NCBI RefSeq assembly: GCF_905196875.1 | Contig: NZ_CAJJWO010000031.1 | Span: 1-58,995 of the forward strand | Direction: 5' to 3' | DNA length: 58,995 bases | From: an uncultured Parabacteroides sp. | GTDB lineage: Bacteria > Bacteroidota > Bacteroidia > Bacteroidales > Tannerellaceae | Shown: positions 51,734 to 58,995 of the stretch, piece after piece | Layout: the number at the start of each line of letters is the position of its first letter | Position numbering within the stretch: position 1 is the first letter of the stretch | Position numbers and translations under genes: made by a program | Notes under the pieces: model-generated | Databases searched by the model: none | Told to the model about the DNA's origin: nothing | What the model saw: only the letters and a program-made list of their open reading frames with translations

Positions 51734-52492
51734 ATGAAATTTATCGGAATAATACCGGCAAGATATGCCTCAACCCGCTTTCCGGGAAAGCCTTTGGCTG
51801 ATATGGCCGGAAAGCCTATGATACAACGTGTTTATGAACAAGTAAAAGATGTTCTGGATGCAGTATGTGTTGCAACTGACGACGACCGCATTGAAGCAGC
51901 TGTAAAATCTTTCGGCGGAGAAGTTGTTATGACTTCCGATCAACACCGAAGCGGAACAGACCGTTGTTACGAAGCTTATACTAAAGTAGGTGAAGGTTAC
52001 GACGTAATCGTCAATATTCAGGGAGACGAGCCTTTCATCCATCCGGAACAAATAGAAACATTGAAAGCCTGTTTTTCGAATGCCGACACACAAATCGCCA
52101 CCCTGGTGAAACCATTCCGTCCGGACGATGACTTCGAAACGATGCTATTCAATGCCAACTCACCGAAAGTCGTCCTGAATAAAAACAGTGAAGCCATGTA
52201 CTTCAGCCGTTCGATTATCCCCTACATGAGAGGCAAGAACTACCAGGAATGGCTACCCAATCACACCTATTATAAACATATCGGATTATACGCCTACCGC
52301 GCCGATACACTAAAAGATATTACCCGCCTGCCACAATCACCGCTCGAACTAGCCGAAAGCCTGGAACAGCTCCGGTGGCTTGAAAACGGATATAAAATAA
52401 AAGTCGGCATTACTTCACAGGAAACGATCGGCATCGACACCCCGGAAGACATGGAAAAAGCCCTGGCTTTCCTTAGGGAACAGCATGGCTAA
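51734..52492 (+). CDS. kdsB: CMP-KDO synthetase (3-deoxy-manno-octulosonate cytidylyltransferase)
   Basis: A 252-residue nucleotidyltransferase that activates KDO for lipid A core synthesis. The signature GIIPARYASTRFPGKPLADM (about 4-23), VIVNIQGDEPFIHPEQI (about 95-111), and the YKHIGLYAYR and QLRWLENGYKI segments match KdsB. Close behind the antiporter on the same strand (30 bp). The 3' end overlaps the convergent membrane-protein gene by 20 bp. Confidence 0.95.
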   Translation: MKFIGIIPARYASTRFPGKPLADMAGKPMIQRVYEQVKDVLDAVCVATDDDRIEAAVKSFGGEVVMTSDQHRSGTDRCYEAYTKVGEGYDVIVNIQGDEPFIHPEQIETLKACFSNADTQIATLVKPFRPDDDFETMLFNANSPKVVLNKNSEAMYFSRSIIPYMRGKNYQEWLPNHTYYKHIGLYAYRADTLKDITRLPQSPLELAESLEQLRWLENGYKIKVGITSQETIGIDTPEDMEKALAFLREQHG

Positions 52493-53306
52493 AAACAGAA
52501 GCTATTACAAATAACACCAGCAATCCGGACATGATAGACACTGACCATACGTTGGCAGGCAAATGCCGGATTGCCTTGAACTGTGTAATAACCAATACAG
52601 AAGCAATTGTTATAGCCGGAAAGAAGGCCGGAAGCCACGGACTTGGATATTGATATGCCTCTGCTTCCGAAAGAGCATATACACTTTTAAGAAATTCAGG
52701 TAAAACAATCCCTGTTATCAGTAGTAAAGCCCAGTACACCCATCTTTTTTCTCCTATCTCCGCTTCATACAGCAAGACCAGGATGACATAAACAAACAGC
52801 CTGCTGCCAACCAGCGCATACACTATAAACAATAAGGCAAACCCAACCAGCATCGACAACCGTTTTTTCTTTATAGCCATATAGCCACAAAACAATAATA
52901 AAACAATCACCAGCGATAAGATAGAAGCCAAATGATACCTCTGGCTGCAATAACTACCCCACTCCAGCACGACAGGTAGCAAGGCATATAAAAAAGCCAT
53001 CTCTCCTACATGAAAACGTTTCAATATATAAGTAAAAGCCCACCACTCTAATAACAGGACAAGAGTAATCAACAAGGCGCCTCCACCGATAGGAACCATT
53101 AAAGATGAGAGTATTTTAGCCAAAGAACAAGCCAGCAATGCCGGTTTACCCTGACATTCGGACACAGCATCGGATAGCGACGATAAGTCAACGACCTGCT
53201 CCTTTTCAAACAAATGATCTGAACCGAAAAACTGGAAAAAAATGATACATGATAATACAAAGACCCCAGTTACAACTCCTTGTAAAAGCATTTCTTTCTT
53301 ACTCAT
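52473..53306 (-). CDS. Polytopic membrane protein of unknown function
   Basis: A 277-residue protein with about eight membrane helices (e.g. about 8-27, 74-95, 103-120, 128-142, 150-178, 190-205, 225-245, 255-275). An extracytoplasmic loop between helices 1 and 2 holds VSECQGKPALLACSLAKIL. The opening resembles the N-terminal part of the large Bacteroidales membrane family DUF6057 but is much shorter; that link is weak. It has a promoter-like TATATTTG box at 53410-53417. Confidence 0.6.
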   Translation of the reverse strand: MSKKEMLLQGVVTGVFVLSCIIFFQFFGSDHLFEKEQVVDLSSLSDAVSECQGKPALLACSLAKILSSLMVPIGGGALLITLVLLLEWWAFTYILKRFHVGEMAFLYALLPVVLEWGSYCSQRYHLASILSLVIVLLLFCGYMAIKKKRLSMLVGFALLFIVYALVGSRLFVYVILVLLYEAEIGEKRWVYWALLLITGIVLPEFLKSVYALSEAEAYQYPSPWLPAFFPAITIASVLVITQFKAIRHLPANVWSVSIMSGLLVLFVIASVFSHAVP

Positions 53307-53511
53307 CTTATATGTTTTTTAGAAACGACAAAACAAGATTCTGCCGTCGATCTGCAAAAGTCGTCAACAATAACCTAACAACCACACGTTGACCAATAAC
53401 CTAATATTGCAAATATATGAATATAAAACAACAAATCTCACGTCCAAGCATTCAAATTCAACAATCTGATCAAAATATGCAATCTTTTTATTAACATCTT
53501 CAACTTTAAGA

Positions 53512-53559
53512 AAAAGAAAAGGTGTGCCTGACCTCTTGGGTCGACACACCTTTTCTTTT
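53512..53559 (-). terminator. Rho-independent terminator after yidC
   Basis: A 15-bp stem with ends AAAAGAAAAGGTGTG and CACACCTTTTCTTTT around an 18-nt loop, 21 bp past the yidC stop. A-rich and T-rich arms make it bidirectional. A second small hairpin (AACCC...GGGTT) lies between it and the stop. Confidence 0.88.
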
Positions 53560-53579
53560 ATACTAACCCAAAAAGGGTT

Positions 53580-55475
53580 TTATCTCTTTTTCTGCTGTTG
53601 TTGTTTCTTTAACTGCTCCTGCTGAGCACGTTGAGCTTCTTCCAAACGTTTCATGAAACCTGATTTTTTCTGCGGTTTCTTCTTGTTTGCTTCCAGTTTA
53701 GCCAGCAACTTATCTTCATTGATCGTATAACGGAACACTAATGTCTGAACGATCGTGATCAATGTAGAGATGAAGTAATAATAAGTCAAACCTGACGCAT
53801 ACTGGTTAAAGAATACCAGGAACATCAGTGGCATCATATACATCATAGCCTTCATACCCGGCATTTGTTGCTGCCCGGTATTAGTCATTTCCATATTATA
53901 CTTGGTATAGATAACATTGGTAATCGTCATCAGTAAACAGAATAAACTGATATGGTTACCGAAATACGGAGTAATAATAGGTATGTATTTGTTCCAACTG
54001 AAGATTGCATCATAAGTCGACAGGTCATGCGCCCAAAGGAAACTCTGATGACGCAACTCGATAGCAGACGGGAAGAACATGAACAGTGCGATCAACACCG
54101 GCATCTGCAATAACATCGGGATACAGCCAGCCATCGGACTTGCCCCGGCACGACTATATAATTCCATTGTCGCACGCTGGCGTTCAACCGCTTTATCCTG
54201 TCCCGGATATTTAGCATTCAACTCTTCCACCTGAGGACGCAATACACGCATCTTTGCAGATGACATATAAGACTTATAGGTCAATGGGAATAAGATCAAT
54301 TTCACGATTACCGTCATCAGGAAGATGATCAAGCCATAGCTACTGATATATTTACCCAGGAAATCGAACATCGGAATAACGAAATACTGGTTCACCCAAC
54401 GGAATACGCTTGCACCCAGCGGAACCAAACGTTCCAGATCCAACTGATCGTCCGTAGGAACACCTTTATCAAATGATTTCAACAAGGTATAGCTATTCGG
54501 TCCGAAGAAATAACGGAATGTCGTTGCTTCATTTCCCCTCAAGTCGAAAGGGACAGCAGTCGCAGTCTTAAATTCTTTTACAATACCGTCTGCCTCGACC
54601 ATCTTTGAATCGAAAGTCGCACTTTCGAAACCTTCTCCGGAAATCATTACAGACGAGAAGAACTTATCCTTATAACCGATCCATTTCAGACGGCCCGATA
54701 CCTTCTTATCCTCACTTTTGCTTTCGCTCAACTGCTCTACGCCATCGGCCAGGAATTTATAATACAAAGCAGTATATCTGTTTTCGTATTTGATACCCTG
54801 TTCCTGTTGGCGAATCTTCTGTTTCCAGACCATATCCAAAGCAGTTGTGCTTGGAGCCAGTACACCGTTCAGACCTGAACCTTTAATGTCGAACTGAACC
54901 ATATAATCATCCGGCTTGATCGTATAGATAAAGTCCAGCGAACTACCCTCACCAGTATTCAGACGCATGATCAACTGATTCGGATCTTGTGTCTTTACCG
55001 GAGTAAAATACATTTCACCGGTATTCAATACACGGTTAGTAGCCGTCACCAACGTAAAATCAAGCGATGCATCTTTTCCTTCGAAAAGAACCAGCGGCTT
55101 ATCATCGTACGTTGTATAATCTTTCAGGCGAGCGTAAGAGATACGTCCCCCTTTATTGCTGACATGAAGTTCAATGAGATTATTTTCCAAAACAGTAACA
55201 TCGTCGGTACCTGTCATTGCGTCGGCAAATACTCCGAAATTACTTTTCAGCCGGGCCTCTCTCACAGAATCCGGCAAATTATCAAAAGAGTTATCAGCTA
55301 TGCTTTTGCTATCCTCTTTTTGCATATCAAGCTGTTTGCTCAGTTCAATCTGGGCGATTGAGTCCTGATAACGGCGCTGCGCTTCCAACTGCTCAGGCGT
55401 CGGTTTGTTTAACCAGCTGAATGCAAATAAAACAATACCAATAAGCAGAAAACCTAATAATGTGTTTTTATCCAT
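53580..55475 (-). CDS. yidC: Membrane protein insertase YidC
   Basis: A 631-residue insertase of the Gram-negative type. Residues 1-22 form the N-terminal helix (LLGFLLIGIVLFAFSWL), about 75-350 the periplasmic beta-sandwich domain, and about 355-585 the conserved five-helix core (SYGLIIFLMTVIVKLILFPLTYKSYMSSAKM with the conserved positively charged groove start; AGCIPMLLQMPVLIALFMFF). A basic, Gln-rich tail (KKQQQQKK) likely contacts the ribosome. It lies 11 bp after pyrG and is co-transcribed with it. Confidence 0.95.
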   Translation of the reverse strand: MDKNTLLGFLLIGIVLFAFSWLNKPTPEQLEAQRRYQDSIAQIELSKQLDMQKEDSKSIADNSFDNLPDSVREARLKSNFGVFADAMTGTDDVTVLENNLIELHVSNKGGRISYARLKDYTTYDDKPLVLFEGKDASLDFTLVTATNRVLNTGEMYFTPVKTQDPNQLIMRLNTGEGSSLDFIYTIKPDDYMVQFDIKGSGLNGVLAPSTTALDMVWKQKIRQQEQGIKYENRYTALYYKFLADGVEQLSESKSEDKKVSGRLKWIGYKDKFFSSVMISGEGFESATFDSKMVEADGIVKEFKTATAVPFDLRGNEATTFRYFFGPNSYTLLKSFDKGVPTDDQLDLERLVPLGASVFRWVNQYFVIPMFDFLGKYISSYGLIIFLMTVIVKLILFPLTYKSYMSSAKMRVLRPQVEELNAKYPGQDKAVERQRATMELYSRAGASPMAGCIPMLLQMPVLIALFMFFPSAIELRHQSFLWAHDLSTYDAIFSWNKYIPIITPYFGNHISLFCLLMTITNVIYTKYNMEMTNTGQQQMPGMKAMMYMMPLMFLVFFNQYASGLTYYYFISTLITIVQTLVFRYTINEDKLLAKLEANKKKPQKKSGFMKRLEEAQRAQQEQLKKQQQQKKR

Positions 55476-55486
55476 CTATAACGTTC

Positions 55487-57091
55487 TTATTTATTATCAA
55501 TAGCGGCTTTTACAAAGCTGACAAAGAGTGGGTTCGGATTAACAACCGTACTGTTATATTCCGGGTGGAACTGAACACCTACGAACCATTTAAGTGCAGG
55601 TATCTCAACCACTTCAACCAATCCTGTTTCGGGATTTTCACCTGTACACATCATACCGGCAGCTTCAAACTGTTCACGATACTGGCCGTTGAACTCGAAA
55701 CGATGACGATGACGTTCCTGGATATGTTCTTTACCGTATGCTTTATAAGCTTTGGAATCTTTTTTCAAAATACAATCGTATGCCCCCAGACGCATAGAAC
55801 CACCCATATTGGTTACGTTCTTCTGCTCTTCCATCAGGTCGATCACTTTATATTCCGTATTCGGCTCCATCTCGGTAGAGTTGGCATCTGCCAAACCTAA
55901 TACATCGCGTGCAAATTCAATAACCATACATTGCATACCCAAACAGATCCCCAGGCAAGGCACATCGTGTTCGCGTGCATATTTCAATGCAGCAAACTTA
56001 CCTTCAATACCTCGTTGTCCGAATCCCGGAGCGATCAGGATACCGTCCATATCCTTCAATTGTTCGGCTGCATTCGCTTCGTTCAGTTTTTCAGAATGGA
56101 ACAAATGTAGATCCAGTTTACGGTCGTTGTAAATTGCAGCTTGCAACAACGATTCATCGATCGACTTATAAGCATCTTGCAATTCTACATATTTACCCAC
56201 CAAACCGATCTTAACCGTTTCGGTAGCATTGGTCTTCTTCTGTAAAAACTCCTTCCAAGGCTTCATTTCAGGAGTCGGACCTACTTCCAAGCCCATTTTT
56301 TTCAGGATAGTTACATCCATATTCTGACGCTGGAGAACCAGAGGAACTTCATAGATTGTCGGTACGTCGACAGACTGAACGACTGCATCTGCATCCACAT
56401 TACAGAACAAAGCAACCTTACGTGTGATGTCATTGCTCAATAAATGTTCGGTTCTCAATACCAGGACATCCGGTTGGATACCCAGTTCCTGCAATTGTTT
56501 CACGGAATGCTGTGTCGGTTTTGTCTTAAACTCTTTTGCAGCCGCGATGTAAGGTACATAAGTAAGATGTACACACATACAGTTCTTACCCAGTTCCCAT
56601 TTCAACTGGCGTACACTTTCGATGAAAGGCAGTGATTCGATATCACCTACCGTACCTCCGATTTCAGTGATAACAAAGTCAAATTTATATTTCGAGCCCA
56701 ACAGTTTTACATTACGCTTGATCTCATCGGTAATATGGGGAACCACCTGTACTGTTTTACCCAGGTAATCTCCTTTACGTTCTTTATTTATTACACTTTG
56801 ATAAATACGTCCGGTAGTAATGTTGTTCGACCGCGTGGTCGGCACATTCAAGAAACGTTCGTAGTGTCCCAAATCCAGGTCCGCCTCATGTCCGTCTACG
56901 GTTACATAACATTCACCGTGCTCATAGGGATTCAATGTTCCCGGGTCGATATTAATGTAGGGGTCAAACTTTTGGATAGTAACCTTATAGCCTCTTGCCT
57001 GAAGGAGTTTACCCAATGATGCAGCAATAATTCCCTTACCTAATGAAGAGACTACGCCGCCCGTAACGAAGATGTACTTTGTATCTGCCAC
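55487..57091 (-). CDS. pyrG: CTP synthase
   Basis: A 534-residue enzyme making CTP from UTP, ATP and glutamine. The N-terminal amidoligase domain (about 1-265) opens KYIFVTGGVVSSLGKGI with the P-loop, and contains FDPYINIDPGTLNPYEHGE and ITEIGGTVGDIES. The C-terminal class I glutaminase (about 290-530) has the nucleophile Cys in GICLGMQ (around 382) and the His-Glu pair in GVQFHPEYNS. First gene of the pyrG-yidC operon. Confidence 0.96.
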   Translation of the reverse strand: MADTKYIFVTGGVVSSLGKGIIAASLGKLLQARGYKVTIQKFDPYINIDPGTLNPYEHGECYVTVDGHEADLDLGHYERFLNVPTTRSNNITTGRIYQSVINKERKGDYLGKTVQVVPHITDEIKRNVKLLGSKYKFDFVITEIGGTVGDIESLPFIESVRQLKWELGKNCMCVHLTYVPYIAAAKEFKTKPTQHSVKQLQELGIQPDVLVLRTEHLLSNDITRKVALFCNVDADAVVQSVDVPTIYEVPLVLQRQNMDVTILKKMGLEVGPTPEMKPWKEFLQKKTNATETVKIGLVGKYVELQDAYKSIDESLLQAAIYNDRKLDLHLFHSEKLNEANAAEQLKDMDGILIAPGFGQRGIEGKFAALKYAREHDVPCLGICLGMQCMVIEFARDVLGLADANSTEMEPNTEYKVIDLMEEQKNVTNMGGSMRLGAYDCILKKDSKAYKAYGKEHIQERHRHRFEFNGQYREQFEAAGMMCTGENPETGLVEVVEIPALKWFVGVQFHPEYNSTVVNPNPLFVSFVKAAIDNK

Positions 57092-57141
57092 GATAGTAAT
57101 ATTTTAATTGTCTTTATTTGCTCACTCGCATTTCCAAACTG

Positions 57142-57171
57142 CAAAGTTAGTCATTTTCGTTCAGACGGCAA
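57142..57171 (-). promoter_or_regulatory. pyrG-yidC promoter
   Basis: On the minus strand TTG (57169-57171), 19 bp, TAACTTTG (57142-57149); about 50 bp upstream of the pyrG ATG. Good consensus match and spacing. Confidence 0.65.
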
Positions 57172-57204
57172 GGGTCTCGGATATTTTTTCAAATATGACA
57201 GTAA

Positions 57205-58173
57205 TCATCTATTATACCTACGCCATAAAACAATCATCCACAAGTACAACTTTGCTATCCAACCAGCCATAGATGGATAGAGAAAGAATAGTTTCATAAT
57301 CAAATAAAAGTCTTTTCTCTTTTTCCACAAAAAGGTCTTTATTTCCTTTTTGCTCCAATAATAATCATAGAAAATAGCTTTAACCTCCATTTTCTTTTGA
57401 CTCATACACTCCAGAAAAAAAGAGAAGAACATCAAATACACTCTATCTTTAACGGCTTGACTATAAGGATACATGTCCAAAAGAGAAAAGACTGACCTGA
57501 TCATATAAAACTTATGTTTCCAACTAATTTCATCATTCCGTTTGGTTATAGAACCTGTATGCCTAACATAATTATACAGACAAGCATCAACCACTACCGG
57601 TTTCTTTACTTTCGGCAAAATCTGCATAGTTGTAAATAGATCTTCTCCTATAACAAGAGGTTTATAAGCGATTCCATCAAATAATGAACGTCGTATCAAT
57701 CGCATACACAATTCAAATCCTCCACGAAGCATACAAAGAAACAAATCCTGTCCTGATAATCCTTTAAACCGATTATTACGCCGAACTTCATATCGCTCAT
57801 TTCCGACTACTTCATAGTAATTAGCAACAACATAATCCGCCTCTTGCTTTATGACTTCATCATATAACATTTCTATCGCATCCGCTTCTACATAATCATC
57901 CCCATCCAAATGAAAAATATATTCACCTTTTGCAATATCCAGCCCAGATTTACGGGCATAAATCAATCCCTGGTTTTCTTTTGTAATTACTACCACACGA
58001 TCATCCTTTTCTGCATATCTTTGAATAATACGAGAAGACTCGTCAGTCGATCCATCATTAACCACGATGATCTCCATATCACGAAATGTCTGATTAACAC
58101 AGGACGATAAACAAGCATCAAGGTAGGGAGCTACATTATATACCGGTATAATAACCGAAACTTTTATATCCAT
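57205..58173 (-). CDS. Family 2 glycosyltransferase
   Basis: A 322-residue GT-A enzyme. The start VSVIIPVYNVAPYLDACLSS and VVNDGSTDES (about 38-46) bind the nucleotide sugar; the metal-binding DGDD lies at about 90-93 (FHLDGDDYVEADAI). The C-terminal ~80 residues are hydrophobic and basic, with a membrane-associated helix near the end (YPSMAGWIAKLYLWMIVLW). It probably adds a sugar to lipopolysaccharide core or a surface glycan on the cytoplasmic side. It follows the next glycosyltransferase by 29 bp in the same unit. Confidence 0.88.
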   Translation of the reverse strand: MDIKVSVIIPVYNVAPYLDACLSSCVNQTFRDMEIIVVNDGSTDESSRIIQRYAEKDDRVVVITKENQGLIYARKSGLDIAKGEYIFHLDGDDYVEADAIEMLYDEVIKQEADYVVANYYEVVGNERYEVRRNNRFKGLSGQDLFLCMLRGGFELCMRLIRRSLFDGIAYKPLVIGEDLFTTMQILPKVKKPVVVDACLYNYVRHTGSITKRNDEISWKHKFYMIRSVFSLLDMYPYSQAVKDRVYLMFFSFFLECMSQKKMEVKAIFYDYYWSKKEIKTFLWKKRKDFYLIMKLFFLYPSMAGWIAKLYLWMIVLWRRYNR

Positions 58174-58202
58174 TCGATTTATTTTTTATTTGTTAATCCT
58201 AT

Positions 58203-58995
58203 TTATTTATATTCAATGATTTTACTCTTTATCTGAAAGAAATATTGCATTTTATAAAGACCGAACAATAAACCGGCTTTTCCATCCAATATTCCTAATC
58301 TCAGAAAATAGGCATAGAAAAAATACAAAGGAGCCAAGAACCAGCTATCCAGCAGAAAATATTTTACTTGCTGTCGGAATGTCAAACGAATCTCCGACTT
58401 TACCAATTGATAAAAACGATGCACCTCCCAGGTAGAATAGGCATTATGTTTAGCTATATAGTGTTCCAGTCCCTTATAGTCATTATGTATCAAAGGAACA
58501 GGTAAGACACCTACTTTACCCTCTATAATAGGATGTTCATGAATTTCCATATCCAGATACGACCAGGTATGTTCGTCTATATACTCATACTCTCCCTTAT
58601 CTCTCCTGAATAAAGACAGTTTACGCATCTTCACTCCATACTTCAACTGTCTACCCATAAAATGATCATTGTAATAGATCCAAAAACCACTGTAATCCGT
58701 CTGTGCGATTTTCTCTCTGACACAAGCCCTAAAATCAGCTGTGACCGATTCATCCGCATCCAGAAACAACACCCACAAGTTCTTCAGCGGTATATTCCTC
58801 AATACCCAATTCCGCTTCTTCGGGAATTGCCCGTTCCATGAAAAGTCAATTAAACGGTAACCATATTCCTCTACAATCTGCGGAGTTCTATCCGTACTAT
58901 GCGAATCGACAACTATAACTTCCGAGAAATCTTTTAATAAAGACAAACATCGAGGCAAGTTCTTTTCTTCATTTTTGACCGGAATAACTACCGAT
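58203..58995 (-). CDS. Family 2 glycosyltransferase (LPS-core type), 5' end outside the window
   Basis: The reading frame is open to the window edge: SVVIPVKNEEKNLPRC precedes the first usable internal start, so the true start is beyond 58995. Visible GT2 motifs are VIVVDSHSTDRT and LFLDADESVTADF (DxD), then ...RKLSLFRRDKGEYEY, followed by EHTWSYL and EHPIIEG, which resemble WaaE/KdtX-type beta-1,4-glucosyltransferases of LPS core. A late hydrophobic segment (FLAPLYFFYAYFLRLGIL) suggests membrane association. The substrate is inference. Confidence 0.85.
   Translation of the reverse strand, partial: SVVIPVKNEEKNLPRCLSLLKDFSEVIVVDSHSTDRTPQIVEEYGYRLIDFSWNGQFPKKRNWVLRNIPLKNLWVLFLDADESVTADFRACVREKIAQTDYSGFWIYYNDHFMGRQLKYGVKMRKLSLFRRDKGEYEYIDEHTWSYLDMEIHEHPIIEGKVGVLPVPLIHNDYKGLEHYIAKHNAYSTWEVHRFYQLVKSEIRLTFRQQVKYFLLDSWFLAPLYFFYAYFLRLGILDGKAGLLFGLYKMQYFFQIKSKIIEYK

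Noticed and set aside
53364..53549. 61-codon minus-strand frame between yidC and the membrane protein
   Set aside because: It includes the yidC terminator stem and has no family resemblance.

Overview
The window looks like chromosome of a gut Bacteroidales, most likely Parabacteroides or a close relative. The grounds are Mfa1/FimA-type lipoprotein fimbriae, a complete-looking susR-susABCDE starch locus, promoter boxes of the Bacteroidales form TAnnTTTG (with TTG about 20 bp upstream), a T9SS-like C-terminal sorting domain on a giant surface protein, and a pyrG-yidC and kdsB housekeeping neighbourhood. No rRNA, tRNA, CRISPR array, insertion sequence or recombinase gene was seen. Genus assignment is inference.

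Layout. (1) 1-1102: end of a small secreted/thioredoxin-like lipoprotein unit. (2) 1172-11319 (minus): a three-gene Mfa1-type fimbrial unit made of a major-subunit-like lipoprotein, a second Mfa1-like subunit with a Cys cluster, and a 2134-residue modular adhesin with a T9SS-like tail. (3) 12074-23865: a starch utilisation locus (susA, susB, susC, susD, susE on minus, divergent susR on plus) that lacks susF and susG. (4) 23917-32695 (minus): a second, GC-richer fimbrial operon. It starts with an IHF/HU-like + DUF4469 protein, then a FimA-like subunit, three large lipoprotein subunits and a small secreted protein that all end in the same FISUMP/DUF1566-like domain, a hypothetical protein, and finally a small HU protein. 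(5) 32907-33187: a 281-bp segment bounded by perfect 24-bp inverted repeats and carrying one outward-facing promoter and one strong bidirectional terminator. I read it as an invertible (phase-variable) promoter. In this copy it points away from the fimbrial operon, which would be OFF. (6) 33385-35370 (plus): an orphan 661-residue protein with the FVDNRP motif found near the start of Bacteroidota toxin/contractile-injection-system cargo proteins. (7) 35371-36196: decayed toxin-antitoxin remnants. (8) 36197-41093 (plus): dnaG, an ABC exporter pair and a phosphatase. (9) 41106-46427 (minus): thioesterase, xpt, xanthine permease, a two-domain phosphohydrolase and threonine aldolase. (10) 46566-58995: ECF sigma factor, NfeD, AlbA_2 protein, CPA2 antiporter, kdsB, a membrane protein, pyrG-yidC and two glycosyltransferases.

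The most interesting part is 31689-33384. An invertible promoter with a built-in terminator sits between a multi-adhesin fimbrial operon and a candidate effector gene. The leader of the fimbrillin gene holds four 19-bp palindromes at an exact 23-bp period. The fimbrial operon is bracketed by two different HU/IHF-family DNA-binding genes. Together these suggest a phase-variable surface/effector module not explained by ordinary fimbrial annotation.
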